A stretch of 64,000 bases of DNA from Colius striatus (GCF_028858725.1 NC_084764.1:20821501-20885500); one strand, 5' to 3'. Counted from the first letter of the stretch, positions 29,456 to 44,057 are shown. Made by a program: numbers and translations. The notes: generated by a model from the sequence alone, not told the origin.

Positions 29456-32400
29456 TTTTTGTATTCAAATCACAAAGCATAATTAAACTGAAATCTTTCT
29501 TTTTTTCCAGTTCTAATTGTTGTCTGCTATGAAGACAGTGAATAGGAGACCACTAAGCACTGTCAGTACTTGAGTTTACAACAGTTTTGGGGCCAGGAGG
29601 TATTCAGGTGGTCACAGTAGGGGAACAACAGCATGTAATACAGAGAAAAATGAGAACTTTTCTTTTTTTCCTGCCATTTCTGTGAAAATATTATATGAGT
29701 TCATCAGATATGGTTGGTACACAGGTGTTGGGAGAGCTGGCTTTTCTAGTTTTCTACTCTAAATCTGCCTACAGGTGGCCTAATGTTTTACACAAACATA
29801 GGAAAACAATCTTAAAATGCATATAGACCATTATGAAGGAAAAAAAATAATTTCTGATCTTTGCCTAGAGGGATTTGGTGAGAGTTAAGCTTTTCATGGC
29901 ATTTAAAAACTACATGTAACTTCTTCTTTCATTGACATATCACAAAAGCCACTTGAATGATCACGCAGTGTTTAATAACCCCAACTGTCCTTGCATTGAT
30001 AATACAACTTTAGAATATGAGCACTCTTTATTAATGTTGAAGCATGTTCTCTTTTATAATTATTATTTCTAAATAAGAATTTGGTGAAACAGTTATAAGG
30101 GCATGCTGACAGCAGTTACTTGGTAGTCAACCTGAAATTGCCTATAACTGCTGTAATAAATCAACTTCATGAGTATTATTGCCACTGTAAAACTAATAGT
30201 CTGTAAGAGTAGTATGTGATTAAGGAACATTCTCTGTTGGATCTTAGTAACTAGGAATTTGGAATGTTAAATTAAATTCCTAGTGGAGAATACAAAATGA
30301 ATAAGGCTACTGAAAGAAAACGAGGTTAAAGCTGTCCTGAAGTGTCAACAATCAATGAACAAATGAAGCTGAATGAAAGGAAAGCTTGATCAAATTTTGA
30401 CACTGACAAGACAACACAAAATAGTCTGCCTCCACCACACAAAGCTGGAATCTTGAATGCCCAAACCAATCTTGGTGTCATTAAGCTCCCTGCCCTTGCA
30501 AAGCAGAGAGAATTGTGTTTCACATCACTAATGGAAGAGCAAGGGAGACTTCTGGAATGATACCACAATGAAACAATCAACATAGCTCTTCCAGCTAGTC
30601 TAATCGAAGCACTTCATTAAAACAAATGTCAAGATCAATCAGTGCAGTAGTCAAACAGCAGTTACAAATTTTGGTTGGTTCCAAACAAGTTTTTCAGCAC
30701 TATATTTGTAGTTATGACTTCTGCTCACTTTTTTTCAATTTTAGTCATGAGAAGGTCTATGTTACTCTCTCCTTCAAGAAACTGATCTCTAAAAAATAAA
30801 TGAAGGACAGCTGTTCTCAAACCACCTTGCTCATGATCCTCATTTCTATGATGACTAATTTATCTTTTGGAATATATTCCTTTTCGCATTGCCCAAGCAA
30901 CACTGGATGCTGAGGGCTTTTCCGTATTGTAGGGATTTCTGAGTATGTCAGGATGACTGACGAACCAAAGTGACAGCTTCCATGACAACTTATACTAAAT
31001 GTTTCACAGACTTGCTTCTCCCTATTCCTTAGCATACAGAGTACATCTCAATGCATTGTCAGCTTATAAAGTGGAAAGGGAAAGACTTTTGAGTTATAAT
31101 TCTTGGTGTCTAAAACCAGTAAATCTTCCTGTGTCTATGTACACTCCCAGAAAGTCTAGTTCACCAAGGTCGGAGTTAAAACGTTAAGGAAAAAGTTTAG
31201 AAGTTTTTTAAAAGTTAAAAAGACAAAAATACAATTTCCTATATTTCTCTTTAAATACTTGGAAGGGACTGACATCAGTTTGTAGTGTTTGTGGTTTATC
31301 CATCTTAAACAGACTAACTAGCTCATAGTAAAAATGAATTTTTTTTACTAAACTGTTTAGACAAGTACAACAGGAAAATAGTAACGCAGTTTTGCACCTA
31401 CATGTGAACGTAAACTACACTTAGGAAGATTATTTATGATTTTCTTATGAGAAAGAAAATAAATTCATGCAGACTGTAAAATAATAAGACTAAAATCAAT
31501 GCTAAAATTAGGGACTGAATACATAAGAAATATGCATAGAGCAAAAATCATGATCAAGTAAGAACTCACTACTACAGTGTTCAACTGATTCATAACACAC
31601 TCATTAAACTACAAAGTATAAAGGAGAAAGAAGGTCAATAGTTATTGCCGCAAAATCCATTTCCCTTTTGCTTTATTCATAACTTTTTGAAGAACAACTC
31701 TTCATATCCTTAGCTGTTACTACAGCACATATCCTTCTATCTCACCAGTCTAGTTCTTTGCATCATAAAATGAGAGCTTACCATCCCGTCTAGCTCAAAA
31801 TAAGATCCACAAATGACAAAACTGCAGGCCTAAAACCCCACAAGTGCAAATAATGTGTTAGAGTTTCAATTAAAAATTTGACAGAACCTGCATAAGCAAT
31901 CCACTTTTAATTCTTGAGACATGATAGAGTGAAATGTTGTTGCAACTACTTCCACCTTGTTTTGCTGAAGGCATGGCAATACACAGAAAGAATGAACTGA
32001 TTGCAGTTCACTAGGAAGATCATGTGAGTTATGACTGCTGAAATGTGCTGAGCAAGAAACTTAGACTCTGGCAGAGGAGATGCCAGGTGTAATCACCGGC
32101 TCTTTGCATAGCTGCAGAAAGAAATAGCATTGCTTTACTATGAGCTTTAATTTACCAAACTTGGAACAAAATTGACTAGATATTTTAGTAACTCTTCAGT
32201 ACTGTAACCTTAGCAGAGAGACAAAAATCAGGACCAAACTAGGGAGCCTGTCAAGTTACAGAGGCCCAAAAAGAATTTTATCCCTTAGGATGTCAAGAGC
32301 TAACTTGCCCTCTGGTGTCAATCACTATTCAGCAGGAATTTGACTCATTAATCAATATATAGCTTACATTGATACTACTGAAGTCGGTAATTTCTCCACA

Positions 32401-34146
32401 GTAATTCCTCTGTCTGCCTTAAAATAATGATGCTGCATCTTTAAGACTGGTGTTCTATTCCAAAAAATAGAATCCAAACAACATGGATTTCATGCAAGAT
32501 TTTTGCAAACTGGTGTTAGAGGCTATGAGAAATTAAAAGATCAGACAGCTTATATATAATACCTATTTTGTGGAACAGTTTTTATTTTAAGATGACAGGA
32601 CAAAAGCTTTAAAATGATCACATCATACATATATTAGCAGCCTCCAAAACTGTCTTGTTCATTTTTCTCTCCACATCAGAAAATGAGTCCATATTTTGAC
32701 TGAAGTCAGTAGAACTGTTCTCATTCAATGACACTCTAAATCTGCAACAGGATTTGCTAAGGAGTGTAACATCAAAGCCAGTGCAAATGATGAGCACAGG
32801 GGTTTTATGATACACAGTCAATAACAAACATTTTCCTTTAGTTTTTCTGGAAGACCTCACTTCAGAAACAGAGGAATACTCAATGCCAAATATCTATTTT
32901 AAAAGGGCTAATTCTGCAACCAATACTCAAGCTAAACATTAAATATTTGTTTCGGTTCAACTTCTGTAGCATTAGGTGATACCTGAGGTGCATGAAGATG
33001 GCATCATCAGAGCTAATACAAGTCAGAGGCCTCTGTGACAGAAAAGGAAACAGATTAAGGGCATTCAAAAGGAAAACAGTGCCAAGCAATGTCTTCAGAA
33101 AATCCTCCCTTCCCTGTTATTCTGCAGTTAGTATTAAACAAAATCCTCACTGGCTGGTCAACTCAAACTCATAAGTCTGAAAATAATTCTGCCATTCCCA
33201 CTGCATGAAGAGTGGGTCATGAGATTAATTTTGCATCTCTAATCCACCATGACTACTGAGGAGAAAAATCTCAGAAACTTTCGGCTCATTGGGCTATGAG
33301 GATCTTGCCCACCATTGACTGAAACTGCTCCAGAAATGAATGTCAAGATATAAATAGGGAGAAACTGTACTCACAGGTGGTTTTTTTTTTTCACCACTGT
33401 TAATTGTATAATTAAGAATTATCTCCACATGTTTTTTCCTATATTTATAGATAACTGTTCAGTTTGTGGAAGCTAGAAGAGTAGTAATGTACTGTAAATC
33501 ATCTATATTCTTTCTAATCTAATTATAAAACTCCATCTTTAAAGTCATGGGTTTATTATCTTATTATCATGTACCAGCACAATGTGATGTGTTTATTTCT
33601 AGCAGCACAGGGAATAATGAGTTATTTATTCATCCTCCACAGTCTTCCCCAAAGAAAATACTGGTTTTACTTAATTCAAGAGAAGCTTCACCACAGCTCA
33701 TCAGCGTATCATACATCCTATCTTGAGTACTTTAAAATAATTAATACCTTTTTGTCATTCTACATTTTATAACATAAAAAAAATGACCATATCAAGATTT
33801 GTTCCCATTCTTTTGCATAGCAGTCCTTGTGGGAATCATGAAAAAATGCAAAAGAAAACAATGAGTGCCATCTGGATATGACTGGCATATCTGTTTACAT
33901 TTTAAAAGACAGAGTTGTCTCCTAGTTGTCATCTGTGTAGCTCCATTGATATCTGAGCTCTAGGGAAAACCTTTAAGAGTCTTGGCCATGCCTGCAGAAC
34001 AAATAGACAAAGACTTCTGCTCTCACAGTTCAGGCTTTTGATTTCCCCTAGAGCTTAGAGACTGGCAGCAGGGTTAGATAGCAACTGAGAGCAGGAACTA
34101 CTGGCTACTGAAATACAGACTGACATGCCAGGACTGCTCACAGCTT

Positions 34147-34175
34147 GGCACCTAACTCAATGGAGATTAGGTGCC
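34147..34175. repeat. Perfect 9-bp inverted repeat, possible ancient amniote repeat
   Basis: GGCACCTAA and TTAGGTGCC flank an 11-nt loop containing CAATGGAGA. The wording resembles a repeat common in turtle and crocodilian genomes (a TTAGGTGCCTAA-like hairpin around CAATGGGA). That assignment is from memory and unconfirmed; the hairpin itself is exact. Confidence 0.6.
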
Positions 34176-35048
34176 TAAAAAAACCCCAGGGCTCAGTGAT
34201 CAGACACATAACAGGCACTGTTATGCATTCAGAGACAGAACTATTAGATTATGTAGACTATTCCTAAGGCTGCTGACACACTGCATAGTTCTTAATTTTC
34301 TCAGTTATTCATGTGTTTGATCTCAGAAGTAGCAGTAACAAAGACATTTGGGAGGAGATGCAGGCACAGAATCCTGGGAACAAGCAAGTATCACGGGATG
34401 AAAAACACATTAAATACATGCTTTGACCATTAGGTCCAACAGTACAAACCCCACAAACTGTTTGACATGAGAAATGGAATGATGTATTCATTATGGTGAA
34501 AGAAGTGGTGCATAAAATACTGGAACAAAGGTCTCAGGATGTGTACAAATCAGTCACTCCATTTAGATCACTTTTCAAGTATCTCTGCCTCCTAATATGG
34601 AGATGGATACTTACCTTGAGCAAATTGCCTGTGGAAATTACTAATATTACCTTCACTTAAGACATGCAGATAAGGTTTGCACCTACTTGGAGATTCCCCT
34701 TGTCCACACCCTGAGGCAATGATGTGGTGTATGCGTTACATACCATGATACTTTGTTGTTTCATACTCCACAAACTCCAGATAGTCTTTCAGAACAGGAA
34801 GAATCTCTGAAGGTGTTTAATTACTGTAGAGCTTAGTCCCAGGGCTTCTGCATGGGGCCAGGTTTAGTCAGAAGAGAGGCATCATTTGAAATACTTTATT
34901 TGCTGTTATTTGGAATTTTCTGTTTGTTTGTTAGAAGGTGGATTCTCTCCTAAAATACTGAGCATAGATGACTTGTAATAAATCTATTTTACAACTGTAT
35001 TTACTAGGCAGTATCTACAAATGCATTTCAAGCTATTAAGCTCTATTT

Positions 35049-35090
35049 TAAAAACAACAAAACCAAAAACAACAAAACCAAACCAAAACA
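35049..35090 (+). repeat. A/C-rich simple repeat
   Basis: Irregular repeats of AAAACAACAAAACCAAA type with no G or T over about 42 nt. Ordinary microsatellite-like DNA. Confidence 0.8.
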
Positions 35091-38000
35091 GGCCTGTGGC
35101 TTTTTTCTGGTCATTTAGAAAATTGAACAAATTTCACTTTAATTAAATATGATAGATCAAACTGCAATAAAATCTTTGATTTTAGATTTGCCCTTTGGTT
35201 TGTAGTCAGTGGCAGTATTTACAAATCCTGTATGTGCAGGTCATCCCCAGTGAATGGAAAAGCCTACCTATAGAGTTTAAGAGCCTGCCAGGTAATTTTT
35301 CCTCTGTATTTTCCCTCTAAAAACATGATAGCATACCCTAGTATGAATTTTATTTGGATATGCTGACAATTATGTGTTGATTATTGATTTTTCACACTGT
35401 ATTCTACACTGTAAGGGGTTATTTGTGTGTTATATTTAAGATCATAATGGAATAATTTTCAATGTCTTTTTCCAGCATAATTGGTGGCTACTTGAAGCAC
35501 AGGGTATCAGAATACCAAAGATAACAGATAAAAAAAGAAAACTGAAATATTTTCTTATGTTAGATGTACAAAATAATATGTCCCAAATACTGAACTGTCT
35601 TTAAGGATGTACAGATACCACAGATAACAAAAGGTAACTCTAGAATCATGCTTTTCTTCAATCAGTCTTGTGCAGGTGGATTTCGAACACCACAAACTAG
35701 ACCTGTGCTGTCACTGTATGACAAGTACTGCTACTTCAGTTGTTAGTAGTCATATTTCCCTTTGATTTTGTATTATCATTTCCATGATAAATGTAGCCTC
35801 CCATTGCTCCCAAGTAAAAAGAAACAATTGCATCAATTTTTAACAAGATTTACTGTGAATGAAATGACTGTTTGCTATATAAAAATGTTTCAGAAGCCTG
35901 AGAAGTTATTCATTAGGAGCAACTGTATCATTTATTCATATGATGTCTAAATGAAAACTCACATGCTGTAAACTCTTTCCACAAGCTAGATGAAATAAGT
36001 GATAAAATTTAACTGGTTATCGTACAACAACTCTGGTTATCCTATAAATTTATTTTGCTATCTTTAATCAGAGTAATATTTCCTGATTTAAGTTGTTTAT
36101 ATGCAAACAGCACCTCCCCTTCTCCCCAGCCCAACCCATTCATAGTTGATCACGCCTTCATTTTGCTCATACATTTAGTGCTGTATTTATTCTCTGACTG
36201 TATCTAGGCCTGTCATAATAGATACTTGGCACTGGCAAACAGTCACCAAACAGCCTCTATTTAAACGTAACAATTACTATAAAGAGGCTTGTAAATGCTA
36301 GCAACTGAGTTATTTCAAAACTAGGCTGGATGAAGCACCAGGAAACAGTATCTGCTGTGAGGAATTCTTTCCTTACAAGACCAAGAGTAGAAGACCTAAT
36401 ATCTCTTTCCTCAGCTAGATTTTGCAATAATTGTTTGCAACTAATTGTGCTTACTGATGGACACAATCTAACACATGAAAGTTATGTCACAGGTGACTGT
36501 TTAAATCAGTCATGAAATAATTCAAGGAGCTACATTCATCAAATTATTGGGAAAGTTCACTTTTACAATCATCTTTCAAGCCTAAAAGTTTTCAGTGGAT
36601 TTGCATGTTCCTTGAGTGCATGTTTTCATCTCTGCTTGAATGATGAAAAATTCCCATTCTTCTTGTAACTTATATGAACACAGCTATTTAAAGATTAAGC
36701 AATTCTTCAAAACAGAGAGTTTGTAGTGAGTCACTTGTACCACACAAAACAATTCCAAGACCTCAAAGATTACTCTGCAGGGAATCAGTAAAATTACAGC
36801 AACACTTAGAAAGAAGCAAGAACAAGCAAAGTGTTAAAAAATGTATCCAATCATCCACAGAATTGAAGCGGTGGTTATATAACACACCTGTCATTGGGAT
36901 TATAACATGAATTTGTAAATAAATTACAAGTTTGTCCCATCAAAAGGGGTTTCTGACATTTCCATGTCACAATGACAATTTTAACAAGTTTTCATTTACT
37001 TTCATTTCATTAATATCTCTTATAGTGAAAAGATAATAGGTAAACACAACTCTGTTATACAGGTGAAATAAAAGAATTGTGAAAAATTTTCTTCATACTC
37101 AGGGCAAGGGATGATGGCCCTTTTGGTTTCAACAGAGTTTTGCTGACTTACCCAAAACTAATCTCAAACATTTTATCCTGCAAAGCTACACAAAGCTACA
37201 CAAGCTGTTGTAAAAATCATCATCATTTTTTACCATACGAAATGTCTTTTGAGATTATCTTTGTGTCAAGCCTAACTAAATTGTTCCCAATTTCTTTGTT
37301 TAAATAATGTAATAGTTATCAAGCATCTTGAAGTGCTGCAATTTTATAGGGGCTAGAAGGTAAAGATAAATGAAATTCTCTCAAATCCCTGTGGAAGCTT
37401 TGTCTGAGGAATGGACTGTTTCCCTATAAGACAAATCTCTATATTCAGAGCTGCATAGCCAAGATCAAGACGACTGACAGGCACAAATTGCAATCCAGCA
37501 GCTATTTCATTGTTTTATAAAATGCTTAAGGCTAGCTAGGCTTCTAAATGTTAACAAAACTATGTAACTTGTTCCTAAATTTCTGCTCAAGATGCACATC
37601 TAAAATTATAAAAGTCTTGCCAAGGAGACATAATTACAGGTGAAATTAGTCCTGACATCATTGCTGTAATCTGACCCCTGGATGTCTTCAGATGCCAGCA
37701 ATGTCCATAGGTATCAAATCACAAGTCCACACTTCTTTTCCTTTGAGGAAACACACTGAGGTCCCATCTGTTCAGCTGTGCTATAATAATGACTGGCAAC
37801 CAAGTAATAAATATTCTGTCCCAGGATAGAATATGTACCACTATGAAACCTCAGAGGTAAGGCCCAGTTAACATAATAATCCACACTCAGTGAAGTCAAT
37901 AGAAATGCAGCAATTTTCCCTCAATTAAGACATTACTTCTTGGAAGATACTCCTAAGAAAGAGTATGTGCAGTTCTCCTGTTATGTGTATCTGCTTGGTT

Positions 38001-39904
38001 TGTGCCCTTCAAAGTGGTGAGAGTAGTTGCCTTACTTTTTTAAAACAATGGGTTTTTCTATTGGAATATGCATTATGGCATAGAACAAAGTAGTATTATT
38101 TTGGGAGCATGACCTCTCAGATGTTAATTATCCAGCTAAAACAACATGTACAACTTCCTCATTCTTCCCAAATAGTCAAGTTAACCAAGCAGTAACAAGA
38201 TTTTGTGTACAACTGTCTTTCTCCAGGCAGGTTTTAACCAGGCGTGATCAAAACCTGCTAAATACAATTTGTCCTTGGCAATATTTACAGCCAAAACATA
38301 CTCAGTAGCATTTCAGCTGTGCCTTACTGCTGATGACTTGATTACTTGACCAAGTTACTTTTTAAAGGGAGGCAAGTGAAAACTGAGGTTCTAGCCGCTG
38401 ATACATCAATACAAACATGATTAATTACAAACCAATAGAATTACTCAGATTTGGAAAATAGTATCTGCAATCAGAATCTGGCACTATGTCTGATCTCATT
38501 CACTGGGGCAGCAACCTTATTCTTGAGAACTTGTGGAGCATGCTGTCAGCACATTTGTTCAGCTCATAGCTTTCCAGAAAAAGATAATGACACATAGCAG
38601 TTTGTTGTAAGACTCTGCCAGATAATTGATTTTGGTAATGGTACCCTGTGTCAGTTATTAAATACAACAGTAGAAAACGTGATGAGGTGGGAAGAATTTC
38701 AATGTAATGCAGCTTTTGTCAACAATCTGATTTTAATATCTTCAGCAGCTAAGTCTGAAATAAATGCCTCTGGATCAAGAGACAAAGAATCATTTATATG
38801 TTCACTAAGCAACAGCTTGATTTTCTGATGAATATCATTTAAAACATCTGTTTTTACAGAATAGATGTTAATCGCTCAATTAATTGTAAAGTTCAAATGA
38901 AAAAATGTTCATTTTAGGAGAAAATGCGTTCTAACATACCATTATAATGAATGGCTTCCATCTGTCTATTTGCACTGCACTTTCAAATATAACTAAAATT
39001 AATGTAAAGTTTTGTCAATCTGCTAAAAGTGAAACGATAACCAGAACCACGACAGCTAAGATACAATAGCTGTATTGAAAGGTAAACATTTTAAAATATA
39101 TTGATGTTCTAATGAAAAGTTAAAATCTCTGCTGACTCACAGCACATTCGATGATATCAGTTATAAATCAAGAACAGGATTTATATCTGAGTCGTTTAAG
39201 AGGCTCAAAATTTTCTGTCTTAATCAAAAGATCATGAAAAATGTATGATTTCCAAAAATATGCAATTGAAATGGGTTCTGAATGATTTTTAACAAAACTT
39301 AACAGATTACAATTCAACTGATTACCAAAACTAGTTAATATTTTGCTATTTTGTAGCAATAGTTGGTTGTTAACTTCTCAGCAAGATTTACAAAATGTTT
39401 GATTTGAATGCTGCACATGGTGTCTAGAGTCTGAATAGGAGACACTTTACTGACTGGTCAGTGGGACCCATTGAAAGGATTCAGCCTACCAAAACTCTTT
39501 TGAATTTGCTGAAGGTTCATGGTGTACACATTAGAGCAGTTTCACAAGTGACCACATCAGTGCTGTGCTGAAAGTGGAAAGATACTGGTTTTTCCTGGGT
39601 TTTAAATATTTCATAAATTACCATAGACTTCCTTTGTACTGTCTTGACTGTTTCCTTTTTCTTGCCACAATACTTGAGACACTGTGACACCAGGTGAATA
39701 GCACCTTGTAGTAGTTTTTAGGCAGCAGATTTTGAGAGTCCACTTTACCTCACCATCAGTATAAATGTTTGTCAGAAGGCTGTTTTTAATTGCCACTGGC
39801 TTTCCTGCCTCAAATACTTCAGATGGAGTTGACAGGGCTAATATTCATCTGAGGAAAGAAAATTAAGGATCAAGCTCCCAATATCAGGATGAGAAGTACT
39901 TCAT

Positions 39905-40395
39905 CAGCTGGAGTTCTGGGCTTTGCTTCATGTAAGTCTAATCCTAAAACGTGCTTGGGATGGACCTTACCCTTACAGGCCAGCCATGTCTCATAAGACA
40001 ATTGTGGACAGGGAAGAAAAAGTTGCAAAGTCTTCTCCTCACCCTTTGGCAAACTCTCTTAAGATTCAGGTCCTTTGGAGCTCTTGACTTTGTCTCTCTT
40101 CTAACTCTAATCCAAATGTTAGATAAGGTTATTTGTAGATTGCACCCTACCCAGACACTTCAACCTATGGTTCAGAAAGTTGTTAGTAGATAGCATCTGT
40201 GGAGTCTTCCGCTACCTTATGCAGCTTTTAAACCCCATTTTAGCTCCTTTCAGCTGGAGTTGCTGGCTTTATCTCTCTCCTGACCTTAAACATAAGCCCA
40301 GGCATGGGATGACCTGTACCCTAAGACACTTAGCATTGTCCCAAAAGAACAAAGAAGTATTCAGGCATGAGCTCTTTGCATAGCTTCCCCTACCC
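39905..40395 (+). repeat. Decayed tandem repeat, three units of about 170-180 bp
   Basis: Three segments share an ordered series of words: a GGAG anchor (39910, 40077, 40256), then CTTTGYYTC/CTTTATCTC, then a CTAAnCCTAAA-like stretch, then a TACCCT/CCTACCC word. Spacings are 167 and 179 bp. The units are well diverged and contain no convincing gene. I do not recognise the family. Confidence 0.5.
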
Positions 40396-42379
40396 TTCCA
40401 GAGGAAGTGACTGTTGCTACAGAAATGGGGTATTGGAAAGTATTTAAATGCTTCTTAGGTCAAGCTGAGAAGCTCAAGCTGCCCTTCCCCCTCTTGTGAC
40501 AGTTGTTTCATAAATACAAGCTAAGACCTCTCACCTACTCTTTACAGGCAAAGTCCGTAGGTAAAAAAAGGAATTGTAACAAAAATAAAATACTTAAACA
40601 GATTCCCAAATTATACTTATTTAAAATCAGATTTTCTGCTTTAAAGGATATTTTGATTATTGGAACTACATTTTTTGTTTCATGAGGTTGAAATGAGCCA
40701 TCATTAGTATTCACAATGGTGTCATATCTTTATGGGGTAATAGAATGCATTATTTCTTATCAAGCATTACTATTTTATCAAGTAGGTTTTAGAAATATAA
40801 ACTTTTGAATCATGAGCAACAGGCAATTGAGGATTGGTAAAGATCAGTAGCTAGAATTTCTCAGTAAATTAATACATATAAATTGTGTTTATATCAGCTT
40901 AAGTGACAAGGCAGACATGCAGACAATTCTTATTTTGGAAAAGGGTATAACTCTTCAATGTGAGTGTAATTTTCCATACCCAAAGGAAACCTCAACATAT
41001 AGAGATACAGATATCCTCAAGCCTTCTAAGTAGGATATAGAGCACATGGTACCTCATTATAGTTGTGCCTATGATGGGATTTTGAATCTTCTGGGGATAT
41101 ATGTCAAGCAGGTACGTGTGTGATGCCTAAAGAGGTTAACACCTTATAATTTACAGGAAATTTGTTCTGAATCATTGAAGTAAGAAAGTATCTATGTCTA
41201 CATCTATTTCAATAGAAGAACTTTTACAGACCCTTTTGAGTGCAGAGCATAGCCAAATACTAGCACTGCCAAGTAATTAATTAAAATGGGTCAAAGTATG
41301 ACTAAAATGTCTAAAGTGCCTCGACGAGTGACTGTGTGTTTATATGTATGGAAATGCAATGGAGCACAATGCACAGAAAAACTGAAATTTTGTGGTGATA
41401 GCAGTGTTATTAATAGCTTCAGAATCAATTCTTTTTGCTTCCATGTTCATAGAGAGCACACTAAAATCATGCATGTTTCTAGTCATACTATTGTTAAATT
41501 CCAATTTATGAAAGAAGGAAACCCTTCAATCAGTGCTCCATAAGTAAATGTCCATTAAAACTAATGCTCACATGAACAAAAATTGGATTCTATTTTAACT
41601 ATAGATTTTCAAACAAAGTACTGCCATCAACCAGATGTTCTTGTTGATGAGTTTGCAGCTACTGACTTAGGCTCCTTCTGATATCAGTGACTGAGAGTTG
41701 AGTCATATTCTCCCAGAAATAAATTTTAAAGAAAATAATTCTCGATCTGAATTTACATATTTGTAGAGATTTGAGCAGTGTCAGGTAGCACACTACAAGT
41801 AACAATTTTACATATTGTAGTAAAGGGGTTTTTTCACTGTTTACTAGAAGCTGTGATGGTAACACATCAGAATATGTGATCTCTAAATCCCCAAATGCAA
41901 GGTTGAATTTTCTAAAAAATCTTGAATGACATCCCCAAGTACTCTAACACCTAGTTAAAACACATATATACAGTAGTAGTCTGAAGAATGGCAAGATCAT
42001 TTGCAAAGGCTGCTCAATAGATGCATTTCTATACCAGAACAGAAATATTAAAAGTCCTCAAAAGTAACAAAGAGTATCATCTACATTGTACTTGTGTGCA
42101 ATTATTAAAACTGAATAGGGTTACTTTTATCTGTCATTAAATTTATGTCTAGGAGTGTATATATACATATATATGTGAAAATGCACAATCTACTTTTTAA
42201 CCATGGAAGAAAATGGAACAGTCTGCTTAAAAGTCACGCAAAAGTGTGCATGTGCTAAATGTAATACCTTTGGCAAGGTGTCAAAGGGCATTTGCTGGTA
42301 ACTTTGGAGTGTTTATGCATATATCGATTGGTTGTGATGACTGGCATGAGCAAAATCACAGTCAGAGGGGTTACATGTA
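40396..42379. other. Intergenic AT-rich DNA
   Basis: No gene recognised. A TA/TG alternating tract with near-palindromic form lies at 42155-42177 (GTGTATATATACATATATATG core). It is TATA-like, but nothing near it shows that it is a promoter. Confidence 0.6.
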
Positions 42380-42990
42380 TGTGTTGAAAGAGCTGCTAGT
42401 GGTGATAAGGGGTATGGAGGTATATACAGTGCGAGAGAGACTAAATCACTGATGATGAGTTATAATGAACTGATGGTAATGCTGTATGTATCTGCATGTT
42501 AAAGTGATGGTTAGTGATAATATGTATAATTGTGATAGTGGGCAGATAGTGATAGGAAGATGTGTGAACTGTAGGAGGAAATGGTATGCATGGTAAAAAG
42601 AGTGGGTTATAAGGATGCATATGTATGATGCTGAGTATAGTGGCGCTGTGGGGAGCGTATAGCAGCAGATGCACTGTGGTGATATTTATGGAGTGTGGGT
42701 CTGTTCTTGACAAAAGTAGGTGGTGCTCACAGGCAACAGTTATGTGAAGAAGGAGGTTGATGTCCATACAGGTGTGATATGCTCACACATATGAGTGGCT
42801 ACAGCCACTCAAATAAGCATTTACTGAGTATCCTGTATGTATGCCTGTGCTCTGGAAGTACTGATGCAGGTGTGAGGGTGTGTGTATTAGAGAGTAACCA
42901 TGTCTGGCTAATGGTTAATATGGAATGGGCAGCTGTGTATTGAGGTGTGTAAGGGAGCAGTGTCTGTCTAGAGATGACAGTATGAGTAGC

Positions 42991-43578
42991 TGCCTTGGTT
43001 TCATTTGGGATAGAGTTAATTTTCCAGTGCTGTGTTTTGGATTTTACGAGAGAATAACATTGATAACACAGTGATGTTTGAGTTACTAAGATGTGGTTTT
43101 CCTAAGTAAAGGATTTTTCAGTTTCCTGTGCTCTGCCAGGAGCAAAGCAGTGAGCAGGGGCCCAAGAAGCTGGGAGGGAGCATGGCCAAGACAGCTGACC
43201 TGAACTAACCAGAGGGCTATTTCATACCATAGAATGTCATGCACAATATAGGAACTGATGGGAGTTGTTGGGAAGGGGCAAATTGCTACTCAAGCATCAA
43301 TTAGTGAGTGGTGAACAAGTGCATTGGACATAATTTGTCTTTTCTTGGGTTTTATTTCTCTCTCTTCTCTGTTATATTCCTTTTCATTACAGTTATCATT
43401 ATATTTTATTATTGTTGTAATTATTATATTTGATTTCTTGTAGTTGATAAACTGTTCTTATCTCAACTCACATGTTTTACTTTTTTTTTCTGATTCTCCT
43501 CCACATCCCACTGTGAGGGGGAGCAGTGAGTGAGGGGCTGCATGGTGCTTAGTTGCTGGCTGCGGTAAAACCACAACT
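42991..43578 (+). mobile_element. ERVL-like solo LTR inserted in G-skewed DNA
   Basis: 588 bp beginning TGCCTTGGTTTCATTTGGGA and ending TAAAACCACAACT, imperfect inverted termini (TGGTTT and AAACCA). The 3' part has wording typical of a common avian LTR (TCTTATCTCAACTCACA, then a GGGGGAGCAGTGAGTGAGGG-like stretch and GTGCTTAGTTGC). Flanks are GTAGC (42986-42990) and GTAGT (43579-43583), a 5-bp target duplication with one mismatch. The terminal CA appears as CT and the poly(A) signal as GATAAA, so the copy is decayed. No internal viral genes are present. Confidence 0.88.
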
Positions 43579-44057
43579 GTAGTTATCAGTGTATGATTGT
43601 GTTTGTTCAGAATCAGGGCATGTGTACAAGTTGTAAGGTATAGGCAAGTGTGTAGAAGTCATTTGTGGGTGTACAGGTGTAACATGGCATAAGTCATTTA
43701 GGTCGTGATGGCTACATATATGTAGGGTATAAATGGAGATGATGTTAACAATTTGCATTACTATATAGCACTGAGGAGGATTTATAGCCTCACCCTATGT
43801 GGATACAACCCTGCCAGGTTGTTTTGAGTATAATATTAAGAGAAGGGGTTGTAGTGCTGGTGATGCAGCATGTGATGGTAGAGCTTGAGGTGATCCTAAG
43901 AGCGGATGCAGTATGTGACGGGGCCAAAGAGTGTACAGATGATGTGTTAGCTTTGCATAGCAGCATGGGTAGGGTGATCTTGGCACCATTGTGGTGTAAA
44001 TAGTGATGTAATAGCGAGCTTCAGTGTGTAGCACTGTTGGATTTATCACGGACAGAC

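Larger units (their letters stand above)
20223..39904. other. Long intergenic region
   Basis: 19.7 kb of AT-rich DNA in which I recognise no gene. Contents noted separately: a GC-rich patch (23390-23812), a CR1-like scrap (29388-29455), a hairpin relic (34147-34175) and an A/C simple repeat (35049-35090). Minus-strand frames at 27039-27419 (TTG start) and 27887-28261 are over 120 codons but show no domain, signal peptide or family motif. Exons of the gene expected upstream by mammalian synteny (TTC6, TPR repeats) were not seen. Confidence 0.6.

Noticed and set aside
42155-42177. TATA-rich tract as an SSTR1 promoter
   Set aside because: It is a TA/TG microsatellite-like run 2.8 kb from the coding exon, with no GC-rich start region or exon beside it.
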